Below are positions 8,862 through 17,051 of a stretch of DNA of 32,717 nt, piece by piece; position 1 is the stretch's first letter; each line of letters starts with the position of its first letter. This DNA is from Candidatus Poseidoniaceae archaeon (GTDB taxonomy: Archaea; Thermoplasmatota; Poseidoniia; Poseidoniales; Poseidoniaceae), in assembly GCA_030741455.1 (NCBI GenBank), contig JASLVI010000002.1, positions 1 through 32,717 on the forward strand. The letters are read 5' to 3'. Made by a program: the position numbers and the translations under genes. The notes beneath the pieces were generated by a model. The model did no database searches and had not been told where the DNA came from. It saw only the letters and a program-made list of their open reading frames with translations.

Positions 8862-8992
8862 GCCGGGGTGGCGTAGTTGGTAGCGCGTCGGACTCATAGG
8901 GCAGCCTTCAAGGCGATCGTATGACGTGCAAAGCCCCTTGTGGTGTCTGAGACATCCGAAGGTCGCGGGTTCGAGCCCCGCTCCCGGCACCA
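8862..8992 (+). tRNA. tRNA-Met(CAU), elongator, with 55-nt intron
   Basis: Exons are 8862-8898 and 8954-8992. Acceptor GCCGGGG pairs with TCCCGGC. The D stem is GCGT/GCGC, the anticodon stem TCGGA/TCCGA with loop CTCATAA (anticodon CAU), and the T arm GCGGG-TTCGAGC-CCCGC. CCA is encoded (8990-8992). The G1-C72 pair and the lack of the three GC pairs in the anticodon stem argue against initiator tRNA. The GCCGGGG acceptor fits elongator Met better than tRNA-Ile2(CAU). The intron sits at the canonical 37/38 position. Confidence 0.95.
8899..8953 (+). other. tRNA-Met intron with canonical bulge-helix-bulge
   Basis: Exon bases CTCA (8893-8896) pair with intron TGAG (8948-8951) to give the 4-bp core helix. 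The flanking 3-nt bulges are T-A-G (8897-8899) and A-C-A (8952-8954). Cutting after the second base of each bulge gives the exon ends stated. The outer helix is the anticodon stem. An inner helix begins with 8900-8903 pairing 8944-8947. This is the standard substrate of the archaeal splicing endonuclease. Confidence 0.9.
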
Positions 8993-9032
8993 CCATCGCA
9001 TTGTTGAAGGGCTGGAAACCATTCCAACCATC

Positions 9033-10379
9033 ATGGCACAAGGTCTTGAGGTAGGAAATCGGGTTCGTCTCAAACTTACAACACTTGATGGTGAGACCGA
9101 AATTGAAGGCGTCGTTTTACCATCTGCACTTCCAGATCATATCACGATCAAACTGGCAAATGGATACAACGTGAGTCATCCTCTCGAGTCCATTGAAGTT
9201 CTATCTTCAACCAAATCTGAGCCAACCGCGACATCCCCTTCTGTCAGTGACGCACCTCAGAACCAAGACCTTCCTACTGTTCGAATTATTCACACCGGCG
9301 GAACCATTGCATCGAAAGTGGATTACACAACTGGCGCAGTAACTGCACAATTTGAGCCATCAGAATTGGTTGAACATGTGCCTGAACTACTCAAAATCGC
9401 CAACCTTCAAGTTCACAAAATTGGCAACATGTTCAGCGAAGATATTCGACCTAACCACTGGAATCAAATTATTGAGGCGACCGAGCAAGCATTCGAAGAG
9501 GCGTGCGATGGTGTAGTCGTCACCCATGGCACGGACACACTTCACATCACAGCATCTGCAATCGCCTTTGCTTGGAGTGGCCAAGGCGGGAACCCACCAG
9601 GAAGAATCGCCTTTGTAGGATCTCAACGTTCGAGTGATAGAGCCTCATCAGATGCTGCTCAGAATCTCATATCCGCCGTAAAATGGGCTGCAGAAGGGCC
9701 ACAACCTACTGGAGAACTCAGCGATGCTGTCGTCGTATCCATGCATGAAACCAGTGACGATGGTGCATGTTCCATACACGCAGCGACGGGTGTTCGTAAA
9801 CTTCACTCAAGTCGCCGAGATGCATTCCGACCCGTCAATACAACACCTCTTGCAACCGTTCGAATTGAAAACAAACTCGTTGAACTTCAACTTGAAGGTC
9901 ACTATCAAGAGGCGAGAATGAATATTGTTCCACGAACGATAACAACAAAGGCAGATCGATACGATGAGACAATTGTCATTCGTCAAATGGTTGCAGGTCC
10001 ATGGCTGACAACACGTGAGGTTGAAGATGCAGTGGGATCCAATGTTGATGCTTTGGTCATTCATGGAACAGGATTAGGTCATTTGCCCATAGAAAATCCG
10101 AACGATGATGCACCTCAAAATATTGAATTACATCAAGCATTGGAACAACTATCTCTTCCGATATTAATCGTCAACCAATGCATACATGGACCCGTCAATA
10201 TGAACGTCTACTCGAAAGGACGGATTCAACAAAATATCGGTCTGCTCGGCCATGGCATCACGTCATCTCCAGAAGCTGCAGTCGTAAAGCTTCATTTCGC
10301 CTTATCACACCAATTGGATGTTCCTACAATTATGGGCCAAAACCTACTCGGAGAACAACAACAAACCATTCTGAACTAA
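9033..10379 (+). CDS. gatD: Glutamyl-tRNA(Gln) amidotransferase subunit D
   Basis: GatD is the asparaginase-like subunit that releases ammonia from glutamine for GatE, which converts Glu-tRNA(Gln) to Gln-tRNA(Gln). The 448-aa protein has the GatD-specific N-terminal barrel (about residues 1-60), a Ser/Thr/Pro linker, then the asparaginase core. Catalytic signatures are HTGGTIAS (87-94), THGTDT (164-169) and VRKLHSSRRDAF with the conserved Lys near 256. The N-terminal domain and the length distinguish it from plain L-asparaginase. The frame stays open upstream through tRNA-Met exon 2, but ATG 9033 gives the family-typical N terminus, 40 nt after the tRNA. gatE is not next to it, which is common in archaea. 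The downstream carboxyltransferase gene starts 38 nt later. Confidence 0.93.
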   Translation: MAQGLEVGNRVRLKLTTLDGETEIEGVVLPSALPDHITIKLANGYNVSHPLESIEVLSSTKSEPTATSPSVSDAPQNQDLPTVRIIHTGGTIASKVDYTTGAVTAQFEPSELVEHVPELLKIANLQVHKIGNMFSEDIRPNHWNQIIEATEQAFEEACDGVVVTHGTDTLHITASAIAFAWSGQGGNPPGRIAFVGSQRSSDRASSDAAQNLISAVKWAAEGPQPTGELSDAVVVSMHETSDDGACSIHAATGVRKLHSSRRDAFRPVNTTPLATVRIENKLVELQLEGHYQEARMNIVPRTITTKADRYDETIVIRQMVAGPWLTTREVEDAVGSNVDALVIHGTGLGHLPIENPNDDAPQNIELHQALEQLSLPILIVNQCIHGPVNMNVYSKGRIQQNIGLLGHGITSSPEAAVVKLHFALSHQLDVPTIMGQNLLGEQQQTILN

Positions 10380-10408
10380 GCGATTCGATGAAGAACCTTA
10401 TCGGCTCT

Positions 10409-10413
10409 GGTGA
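10409..10413 (+). promoter_or_regulatory. Ribosome-binding site deciding the carboxyltransferase start
   Basis: GGTGA lies 4 nt before ATG 10418. The alternative in-frame ATG at 10388 has no comparable site, and the open frame extends further back only by overlapping gatD. Confidence 0.6.
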
Positions 10414-10417
10414 GAAT

Positions 10418-11980
10418 ATGGCAAGCCCACATGGTGACCCAATCACTGAACTTCGGTCACGACGTGAGCGTGCCCGATTCGGAGGTGGGCGCAAAGCGCT
10501 GGAAGCCATTCGCGCTACTGGCCGTGGAACTGCGAGGGACCGAATCGACCTTCTCCTCGATCCTGACTCCTTCGTCGAAGTTGACACCTTCGTAACCCAT
10601 CGAACCAAAGATCACAACATGTTCCTGCATCAAACGCTCGGCGATGGTGTCGTCACAGGACATGGTACAATCGATGGTCGACGAGTATACTGTTTTGCAC
10701 AAGATTTCAGCGTCCATGGAGGTTCGATGGGCGAAATGCATGCAAAGAAGATTGCCAAACTCGTAGAAATGGCTGAGCGTTCGAAAACACCCCTAGTCTG
10801 CGTCTGGGATGGTGGAGGCCAACGTGCCCACGATGGAATCGATGCACTGGCTGGAACGGGTGAATTGCTCGATCGTTTGGTCCAATGCAGTGGGCGTGTT
10901 CCTGTCATCAGTCTCGTCTTAGGCCCAGTTGTTGGCGTGTCTGCATTGGCAGCGAGTCTATCCGATTTTACAATTTTAGGCGAAGAACATGGCCAACTGT
11001 TCCTATCATCGCCTTTGGAAACACCTGAAGTTCAAGCTGGAGAAGTGGATGCTGCAGGACTTGGTGGTGCAAATCTCCATGCATCCCGTTCAGGAATTGC
11101 TTGCTTGGTTGCCGATGATGAAGATGATGCGTTCTTCCTTGTCCAAGAAATCCTTTCCTACCTTCCAGATCACAACGATGCTGAACCACCTTATGTTGCA
11201 ACAGAAGATCCAATCAATCGTATGAACGATGAATTGGAATCGCTTGTTCCCGACAATCCCAACCGCCCTTACAATATGGTGAGTGTTGTCGAAGAGGTTG
11301 TTGACGATGGTGAATTCCTCGAACTTTTCCCAAACTACGCAGAGAACATCATCATTGGTTTCGCTCGGCTTGATGGTCGAAGCATTGGCGTGGTTGGTAA
11401 TCAACCAAATGTACTCGCAGGATGCTTGGACATCGACGCATCCATCAAAGCAGCACGATTCATCCGACTTTGCGACGCCTTCAACATCCCTCTCGTCACC
11501 TTTGAAGATGTACCTGGATTCTTACCTGGTGTCGTTCAAGAATGGGGAGGAATTATTCGGCACGGTGCTAAATTGCTGTTCGCGTACGCTGAGGCGACGG
11601 TGCCGAAATTAACGCTCGTCACTCGAAAGGCTTACGGTGGCGCCTATCTTGCCATGTCATGCAAACACTTGCAGAGCGATTACAACGTTGCATGGCCTAC
11701 CGCTGAACTTGCCGTTATGGGAGCAGAAGGTGCGGTTAACATCATTCATCGACGAGAAATTAATGCTGTTGATGACGACAAAAAGGAAGAGGTTCGCCAA
11801 CAATTGGTCGCTGAATACAAGGCGAAATTTGGCGACCCGTACGTTGCAGCACGGAACGGTTGGCTTGACGATGTTATCGAACCGACTGAAAGCCGTCTAC
11901 GATTGTGCAGAGCCCTTGCAATCCTGCGATCAAAGCGTGAATGGAGCCCTCCGAAAAAGCACGGAAACATTCCACTATGA
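10418..11980 (+). CDS. Acyl-CoA carboxylase carboxyltransferase (beta) subunit, propionyl-/methylmalonyl-CoA type
   Basis: This subunit moves the carboxyl group from biotin-carboxyl carrier to an acyl-CoA, giving methylmalonyl-CoA or malonyl-CoA. The 520-aa length and two-crotonase-domain layout are typical of PccB/AccD5. The N-terminal half contains a GGGQRAHDGIDALAGTGE segment (family: GGARIQEGVxSLxGYGE) and a VSALAASLSDF stretch. The C-terminal half has EDVPGFLPGVVQEWGGIIRHGAK, then KAYGGAYLAMSCK and the acceptor-site MGAEGAVNIIHRRE. The GGxR-to-GGGQR change near the CoA pocket is slightly unusual. GatD precedes it on the same strand, so co-transcription is possible. The biotin carboxylase and carrier subunits are not in the window, so the acyl-CoA substrate cannot be settled here. 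Confidence 0.93.
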   Translation: MASPHGDPITELRSRRERARFGGGRKALEAIRATGRGTARDRIDLLLDPDSFVEVDTFVTHRTKDHNMFLHQTLGDGVVTGHGTIDGRRVYCFAQDFSVHGGSMGEMHAKKIAKLVEMAERSKTPLVCVWDGGGQRAHDGIDALAGTGELLDRLVQCSGRVPVISLVLGPVVGVSALAASLSDFTILGEEHGQLFLSSPLETPEVQAGEVDAAGLGGANLHASRSGIACLVADDEDDAFFLVQEILSYLPDHNDAEPPYVATEDPINRMNDELESLVPDNPNRPYNMVSVVEEVVDDGEFLELFPNYAENIIIGFARLDGRSIGVVGNQPNVLAGCLDIDASIKAARFIRLCDAFNIPLVTFEDVPGFLPGVVQEWGGIIRHGAKLLFAYAEATVPKLTLVTRKAYGGAYLAMSCKHLQSDYNVAWPTAELAVMGAEGAVNIIHRREINAVDDDKKEEVRQQLVAEYKAKFGDPYVAARNGWLDDVIEPTESRLRLCRALAILRSKREWSPPKKHGNIPL

Positions 11981-14650
11981 GTTGTTCATGTTCTCTACAC
12001 GGGCAAGTAATCCGCCACCAGATTGGGCCTGCTGAAGCGGTTCTCGCGGTGGTTTTCGGAATTGGAAGAGAAGCCATCCGACCATACCAAGCAATGGTAG
12101 AATGATGAGGGCTGCAACCATTGTACTTCCAGAACTTGATTCAGGATCATTGCCGACACTTGGCGTTGGTTGTTCATCTGGAACAAGATATTGTAGTCGA
12201 AGCGATACATCTGCAAACGAAGGATCGCGTGCGACGATGTCAATATTCAACGGCGCCCCTGCTTGCAATTCAACATCGAATCGTTCTTCGCAGGTTCCAT
12301 TGGAATCACAGGTGCGTTGTCCTACAACTTCAACGCCATCAAATCGAACAATGACATCCATGTCATCACCATCAGCATCACGCCATTCCCACTGGAGTAG
12401 AAGGAAGGAATCATCGCTTTGCTCAACCGATCCGTTTGAGAGCGTCGGTTTGTCGGGCGTGGGCTCAATGGTGATGTTCATTCGATTGGAAAATATCGTA
12501 TTACCATCGGTTACATTCAGCCACCACGCTTGATCAGCACCCCATTTATCGAGGAGTGCAGAAACGAGTAATTCCTGCCCTGAAAGTGCTAACATAACGT
12601 TTGATTCACCCACAGATTCCACAGACCATGTCAATGGATCGCCATCAACATCGGAGGCGAACTGGGATAGATCGATTAAGATGGTTTCTTCCTCATCCAT
12701 CGACAACGACCAAGCTGATTCATCGACAACGAACGCATCATCAACAGCTTCGATACGAAGTGGTACATCAGCCACCAGAGGTGGATTGAATCCATCCGAG
12801 ATCGTTAACTGAAGCACTTCAGCACCATTCGCATCTGGAAGAGGCGTGAATTGGATGAGAGGTAAATCAGTTGATACACTCCATGAGACCTTGTCACCGC
12901 TACCTTGTGACAAACCGTTAATCTGAACCATTAGAGGTTGTTGCTCAGGATCGAAGAAATAATTTTCATAATTCAAGAAGAGACTTTCTCCATCTTCAGT
13001 AAGGGTTTGTTGATCGATGGTAGAAATCCGAAGAATTTGGTCATTTACAGGAACAACGCGCCCATCAAGTGTCACATTCGTTTGGTCGAGGATATCTCCT
13101 GTTGCTTCTAGATCAAGTTCGATGCGTGTCGTCCCCTCCCATTCTTCATCGACTGAGTGATACAACGTAACTGACGAAGCATCGGGACTGATCACGACAA
13201 GGAAATGTGATTCATTGTCGAGGACGGTCGCATTGAGAATACGAATGGGCTGGCCATCGGGGTCTGTAGCAATATCTGATGCATACAACACCATCGAATC
13301 ACGTTGAGGGACAATGAATTCGGGAAGAGGTTCTGCAAGTTCAATCGGATCGTTGGTTCGGATGAAATCAAAGCTCGCAAAACCTGTTCCGCCTTCTACT
13401 GATACGACCAGCCGAAGTTCGTGTGGACCGGGTGCAATTCCTTGCATTGGGATTGTACACGAGACATTCTCTTGAACGATGGTCGCCTGATATGTAGTCA
13501 TATTGTTCAAGAGACAATGCGCTTCAATCGTCCACATCGAAGGTAGATCAGCATAAACGTCTCCATTTCGCATCGACCATAATGCTTCGAACTCTGCATC
13601 ATCTTGCGGCCCAAACACCGTACCATTGAGACTTGTAACGTTCGTGATTCGAATCAATTTCGCATCATCGAGCAACTCGTCGACATAGCCGTTTGAATCC
13701 GAGGAAGAATGCAAGTTATTCTCTCGATTGAATGCTTCTCTAAATTTGGAATGATCGCCACGTAATGTGACATCGAGATACGGGAGAATATGCTCCATTG
13801 CATGATCAATTTGTTCTTCTTGTGTTAACGAAGCGTCCCCATCATTAAAATCCTCAATAAACGATGATGTGTCTTGATATTGGTAATGATTTGCACCGAG
13901 TGAATGTAGAATTTGCCAAGCAAGACCGTCCACATTTTCCAAAACAGGAATCACGTTTTCTGTGGCAGGGGCGATTTCATCCGCACTTCCTGTGATATAG
14001 AGAGCCACATTTGGAACGGCACCACTGATGATAAGCGGATCTTGAACTTCATCGACTTGCATCGCCAATCCTACCAAGGCACGAGGTGGTTGAATCGATT
14101 CGTTATCTACGAAGTTCTCCCAGTTGATGTAAACGTTTGAAGCCCATGTTGCACCATAACCATGACCGATAAGCCCCCAATGGTTTTCATCGACCGCACC
14201 ATACATGCCTAAGACAACTTCATGGGTTTTGTTCGCTTCATGCATCCAGTCCCGAACATCGAGGATTGATTCAATGAGGCTTTGAAAATTTGGCGTGTTA
14301 TCCGTGGTTAATTCCGAATGGATGTAGACCATGGTGCCACGTTGAGCGATACGCGTTGAGATAAGCATGTAGTTGTCTGGCGATTCGTTCTCATCGATGA
14401 GAAGGAGAACCCATGGAAACGGCCCATTTCCAGCAACTTCTTGCTCTTCACCGCTGCTGAGTGCAGGATACACCAAACGGTGATCAGGCCCGAATGCACC
14501 TGAATCTGCATCAAAATCAACGAAGCCTACTGGGAAATTTTCACCATTGTGTGTTGGTTGGAAATGTTGATCCTCTTCTGGTACAGCCAACGTTGTTGAA
14601 AGAGTTGAAAGAAACAACAAACAAACGAGAACACATGCTCGCTGGCTCAT
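11975..14650 (-). CDS. Membrane-anchored exterior protein: hydrolase-like domain lacking its serine, plus cadherin-like modules
   Basis: This 891-aa protein has a signal peptide (about residues 4-22). An alpha/beta-hydrolase-like domain of the dienelactone hydrolase/chlorophyllase type follows (about 40-300), then cadherin/Ig-like modules (about 420-790), a Ser/Pro linker, one TM helix (about 843-866) and a short basic tail. In the hydrolase domain the acid (GSADE, D224) and histidine (GANHYQY, H255) positions are recognisable. The nucleophile elbow reads GHGYG (162-166), with Gly where Ser is expected, so a binding role is likelier than ester hydrolysis. The start at 14650 is chosen over ATG 14674 because AGGTG lies just before it and it gives a compact signal peptide. 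It follows aroE on the same strand after 46 nt. Its last 6 bases overlap the carboxyltransferase 3' end. Confidence 0.85.
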   Translation of the reverse strand: MSQRACVLVCLLFLSTLSTTLAVPEEDQHFQPTHNGENFPVGFVDFDADSGAFGPDHRLVYPALSSGEEQEVAGNGPFPWVLLLIDENESPDNYMLISTRIAQRGTMVYIHSELTTDNTPNFQSLIESILDVRDWMHEANKTHEVVLGMYGAVDENHWGLIGHGYGATWASNVYINWENFVDNESIQPPRALVGLAMQVDEVQDPLIISGAVPNVALYITGSADEIAPATENVIPVLENVDGLAWQILHSLGANHYQYQDTSSFIEDFNDGDASLTQEEQIDHAMEHILPYLDVTLRGDHSKFREAFNRENNLHSSSDSNGYVDELLDDAKLIRITNVTSLNGTVFGPQDDAEFEALWSMRNGDVYADLPSMWTIEAHCLLNNMTTYQATIVQENVSCTIPMQGIAPGPHELRLVVSVEGGTGFASFDFIRTNDPIELAEPLPEFIVPQRDSMVLYASDIATDPDGQPIRILNATVLDNESHFLVVISPDASSVTLYHSVDEEWEGTTRIELDLEATGDILDQTNVTLDGRVVPVNDQILRISTIDQQTLTEDGESLFLNYENYFFDPEQQPLMVQINGLSQGSGDKVSWSVSTDLPLIQFTPLPDANGAEVLQLTISDGFNPPLVADVPLRIEAVDDAFVVDESAWSLSMDEEETILIDLSQFASDVDGDPLTWSVESVGESNVMLALSGQELLVSALLDKWGADQAWWLNVTDGNTIFSNRMNITIEPTPDKPTLSNGSVEQSDDSFLLLQWEWRDADGDDMDVIVRFDGVEVVGQRTCDSNGTCEERFDVELQAGAPLNIDIVARDPSFADVSLRLQYLVPDEQPTPSVGNDPESSSGSTMVAALIILPLLGMVGWLLFQFRKPPREPLQQAQSGGGLLARVENMNNS

Positions 14651-14696
14651 ATACACCTGTTCATGTCTGAACATTTGAGTCTTGCAGCCAAATGCT

Positions 14697-15683
14697 TCAA
14701 TTTTCGTTCAATTTATGCTCATAAAGCGCCATCCATGTCATCAATTCCTCAAGCAATGGAAGATGTTCACCCAACGAAGGCGTCCACAAACAACGCCATG
14801 ATTCAAGGTGTTGTGCAGCCAACATCCATCGGCCATCGATTTGATGATTCTTGATTGATAGACGCTCGAAACGCTGCTCTAACGTCCCATCCATTTCAGT
14901 GTATGTCGGATGAAGCAAAAACTTCGATTGTGGAATTTCTTCGAGTGTGCCTTCAGTATCGATGACAACATCAAATTCCGTATCTATTCGATGTTTGAAG
15001 TTGGCAAGTGTTGCCGGCAATTGCCTTCTTCCACCGAGGGAGGTAACACGGCCGCCCGCCTTTATCCAGGCTGAAGCAATCGAACGCGCAGCACCGCCTC
15101 CTCCATGAATACCAAGAATTGCTTCTTGACCAACATCAATTCCGAAATGATGGGCGACATGAACAACACCAAAACCATCTGTTGTGGCACAATACCATCC
15201 TTGGTCAGAGTAACGAAGTGTGTTTACTGACAGAATGTCCAACGATTCATCAATCTGCGTAAACACCATACTCTGAAGTTGGTGTTTCAAAGGCATGGTC
15301 AAATTCAACCACACTTCTTTGTCGGAAGTACGTGTCGGCAACTGCGAAATCCTGACGCTCCTCAATGGAGGTTGAAGAATGGGTGTCAATGAGGGATTAG
15401 AATCCATTTGGACAATCTCTGAACCCAGTGCATACAAATTCGGTTGAAATGATTTCAACCGTTGCTTTGCAGGTTGCCATGCAGGTTGATGAAGGTCATG
15501 TTCAATGTATGCCCAACCCAGTAACTCATCGATATGCGTCGTATCGATAATCGAGACTGAGGGATGACTCGGCGTTGAGAGAACACCCTTTGCTACGAGA
15601 TCGGACAAAACCAGATTGAACAAGATTGGTGAAAGAGAATGGTCGATAGGAGAACCGCCAACAGCGTATCTCAAATCGTCCAT
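14697..15683 (-). CDS. aroE: Shikimate 5-dehydrogenase, divergent and enlarged
   Basis: AroE reduces 3-dehydroshikimate to shikimate with NADPH in aromatic amino acid synthesis. The opening YAVGGSPIDHSLSP, LNLTMPLK with the catalytic Lys (133), SVNTL (152-156) and TTDGFG with the catalytic Asp (169) match the family. So do the nucleotide loop GGGGAA (194-199) and the C-terminal GRWMLAAQHLESW. At 328 aa it is about 50 residues longer than usual; the extra residues fall between about 45 and 115. The usual NTD is TTD here, but the Asp is kept. SLGGRR occupies the position of the NADP-binding NRT. The gene is divergent from the small-membrane-protein cluster and is probably the first gene of a two-gene unit with the 891-aa surface protein. 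Confidence 0.87.
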   Translation of the reverse strand: MDDLRYAVGGSPIDHSLSPILFNLVLSDLVAKGVLSTPSHPSVSIIDTTHIDELLGWAYIEHDLHQPAWQPAKQRLKSFQPNLYALGSEIVQMDSNPSLTPILQPPLRSVRISQLPTRTSDKEVWLNLTMPLKHQLQSMVFTQIDESLDILSVNTLRYSDQGWYCATTDGFGVVHVAHHFGIDVGQEAILGIHGGGGAARSIASAWIKAGGRVTSLGGRRQLPATLANFKHRIDTEFDVVIDTEGTLEEIPQSKFLLHPTYTEMDGTLEQRFERLSIKNHQIDGRWMLAAQHLESWRCLWTPSLGEHLPLLEELMTWMALYEHKLNEN

Positions 15684-15703
15684 GAGTCGACTTCGCAGTC
15701 ATT

Positions 15704-15713
15704 GTTCATGAAC
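15704..15713 (-). promoter_or_regulatory. Putative promoter box or operator for aroE
   Basis: The self-complementary GTTCATGAAC is centred about 25 nt upstream of the aroE ATG. It could be a TATA-type element for a leaderless transcript or a two-fold operator. Confidence 0.3.
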
Positions 15714-15761
15714 GTCTGCTTTACGCATCTTGGTGAAAATGTGTCAAATGCAGGCCATGTA

Positions 15762-15769
15762 TTCAAAAA
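15762..15769 (+). promoter_or_regulatory. Putative TATA-type box for the NfeD/flotillin cluster
   Basis: TTCAAAAA is centred about 26 nt upstream of ATG 15791. This fits leaderless transcription of the first small membrane protein and supports that start over TTG 15785. Confidence 0.45.
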
Positions 15770-15790
15770 GAAGGCCGTCTTCCTTTGTAC

Positions 15791-16099
15791 ATGGCCGTAG
15801 CAGAACGTGGGTCCTTTCTCTGGATGATGTTTGCGATTACTCAAATTTTTCTCTCGATCAAATTGATGGGTGAAGTCGAAGGCTGGATAACGACCCTTTT
15901 TGGTGGAGGTGGTGCTGCTGCAATTATGCTTGCACTGGTCATCTTCCGCCAAGAACAACGAGAACTCCTTCTTAATCCACTCAAAATGAGTCGTGAAGTT
16001 CATGACGATGCAATCAGAGGTCAAGGGAAAGGCGTTGGTTTCGGCGTGGGCGTATGGGTCGTAGCACTCATCTTCTTACTCTTTGCTGATTTTTCATAG
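15791..16099 (+). CDS. Small membrane protein, 102 aa, first gene of the NfeD/flotillin cluster
   Basis: Three hydrophobic segments are visible, at about 9-26, 32-53 (with a GGGGAAA turn) and 82-100. A charged stretch rich in Arg/Glu/His (54-80) between the second and third is probably cytoplasmic. I do not recognise a family. It is followed after 9 nt by an 83-aa membrane protein and then by NfeD-like and flotillin genes on the same strand. A role in the same membrane process is inferred from position only. The start at ATG 15791 has a promoter-like box at the expected distance. Confidence 0.72.
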   Translation: MAVAERGSFLWMMFAITQIFLSIKLMGEVEGWITTLFGGGGAAAIMLALVIFRQEQRELLLNPLKMSREVHDDAIRGQGKGVGFGVGVWVVALIFLLFADFS

Positions 16100-16108
16100 G
16101 CCGATAAA

Positions 16109-16360
16109 ATGATACCAGTCGACCCTGGAACAGCAACGACAATACGTGCTATTGACGAAGGCTCGGAAGAATTGTTTGGTGGCTTTTGGCCATTTATCCG
16201 TAGAACATTGATGCTTTTCCTACCGCTTTGGGTATGGCTTCTTTTGTGGGCTGCAGGCTTACCGAATATTATCTCAGCATTATTTTCAGGACTCTCTCTG
16301 TCTCTCGTTGTTGCGATAGAACAGTACAAACTTCGTCAGATTGCCAGAAAAGACAATTAA
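16109..16360 (+). CDS. Small membrane protein, 83 aa, second gene of the NfeD/flotillin cluster
   Basis: A polar N-terminal 30 residues precedes a hydrophobic hairpin (about 33-50 and 52-70) and a short basic tail (YKLRQIARKDN). The first helix is rich in Trp and Leu (LWVWLLLWAAGL). I recognise no domain. It lies 9 nt after the preceding gene and 22 nt before the chosen start of the NfeD-like gene, so it is probably co-transcribed with both. Possibly an accessory subunit of the flotillin/NfeD assembly, by position only. Confidence 0.68.
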   Translation: MIPVDPGTATTIRAIDEGSEELFGGFWPFIRRTLMLFLPLWVWLLLWAAGLPNIISALFSGLSLSLVVAIEQYKLRQIARKDN

Positions 16361-16361
16361 T
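16354..16361 (+). promoter_or_regulatory. Putative internal TATA-type box before the NfeD-like gene
   Basis: CAATTAAT is centred about 25 nt upstream of ATG 16383. It overlaps the end of the preceding gene. If real, it sets the start at 16383 rather than TTG 16341. Confidence 0.25.
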
Positions 16362-16382
16362 GACGGCCTACTATCCTTAGGC

Positions 16383-16991
16383 ATGACCTTATTTGAGATG
16401 TTGACGGAATTTGTCGGAATCGAAGCTCCTTCCTTAATGGAAATCATATTCGTGAGTTGTGCAGTACTTGGCGGAATACTATTTTTCATCATGATGCTCC
16501 TCATGATGGTAGGTGATGTTCTTGGAGGAGTTACTGACGCAATCGGTTTGGATATCGATGCTGGTGGTGGAGCATTTGAGATTTTGAGTGTTCAGGGCCT
16601 TTCCGTTGCAGTCATGATGTTTGGCTTGACTGGAATGTTTGGCCTTTCAGCAACGGGAAATGATGTCGTCGCTGTTCTTGCAGGTGGAATAGGCGCAGCA
16701 GCCGGCATGTATGGCATGGGGAAAATGATGTATGGAATCAATCAACTCCAAGCAGATGGTACAATCAACTACAACGATGCAATCGGCCAACGCGGCCAAG
16801 TCTATTCTCGCATCAAGCCAAACGAAACTGGTGAGATTCAAGTCCCTGTGGACGGTACACTCAAGACATTGTTGGCCAGAGCGCAAGACAAGTCGATATT
16901 GATCCCATCTGGAGAATTTATCAGAGTGGTCGATATCATCGGATCGACAATGATTGTCGCCCCACTTGAAGACGGTTCTTCTGAAGAGTGA
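16383..16991 (+). CDS. NfeD-like membrane protein with C-terminal OB-fold
   Basis: The protein is 202 aa. Hydrophobic segments lie at about 20-45, 73-91 and 95-113. A soluble C-terminal domain (about 134-197) follows with GQRGQVYSRIKPNETGEIQV, then ILIPSGEFIRVVDIIGSTMIVAP. That is the NfeD OB-fold pattern: GxxGxAxxxLxPxGxVxV ... IxxGxxVxVxxVxGxxLxV. NfeD-type proteins are typically encoded next to SPFH proteins and act with them in membrane microdomains. Here a flotillin gene follows 60 nt later, as expected. The start is uncertain: TTG 16341 would add 14 residues and overlap the previous gene, while ATG 16383 has a possible promoter box. Confidence 0.8.
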   Translation: MTLFEMLTEFVGIEAPSLMEIIFVSCAVLGGILFFIMMLLMMVGDVLGGVTDAIGLDIDAGGGAFEILSVQGLSVAVMMFGLTGMFGLSATGNDVVAVLAGGIGAAAGMYGMGKMMYGINQLQADGTINYNDAIGQRGQVYSRIKPNETGEIQVPVDGTLKTLLARAQDKSILIPSGEFIRVVDIIGSTMIVAPLEDGSSEE

Positions 16992-17020
16992 ATAGAAATT
17001 CAGTAAGACGTAGGCAAAGT

Positions 17021-17030
17021 GATTAATAAC
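17021..17030 (+). promoter_or_regulatory. TATA box for the flotillin gene
   Basis: GATTAATAAC contains TTAATAA, close to the classical archaeal TATA box. It is centred about 26 nt upstream of ATG 17052. The flotillin gene may therefore have its own leaderless promoter as well as read-through from the cluster. Confidence 0.45.
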
Positions 17031-17051
17031 GAATATCGTTAGGTTAATGAC

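Noticed and set aside
8862..8992. Initiator tRNA-Met or tRNA-Ile2(CAU)
   Set aside because: It has a G1-C72 pair and an anticodon stem without three consecutive GC pairs, so it is not initiator. The GCCGGGG acceptor fits elongator Met better than Ile2.
9033..10379. Plain L-asparaginase
   Set aside because: The N-terminal barrel domain before HTGGTIAS and the 448-aa length are GatD features.
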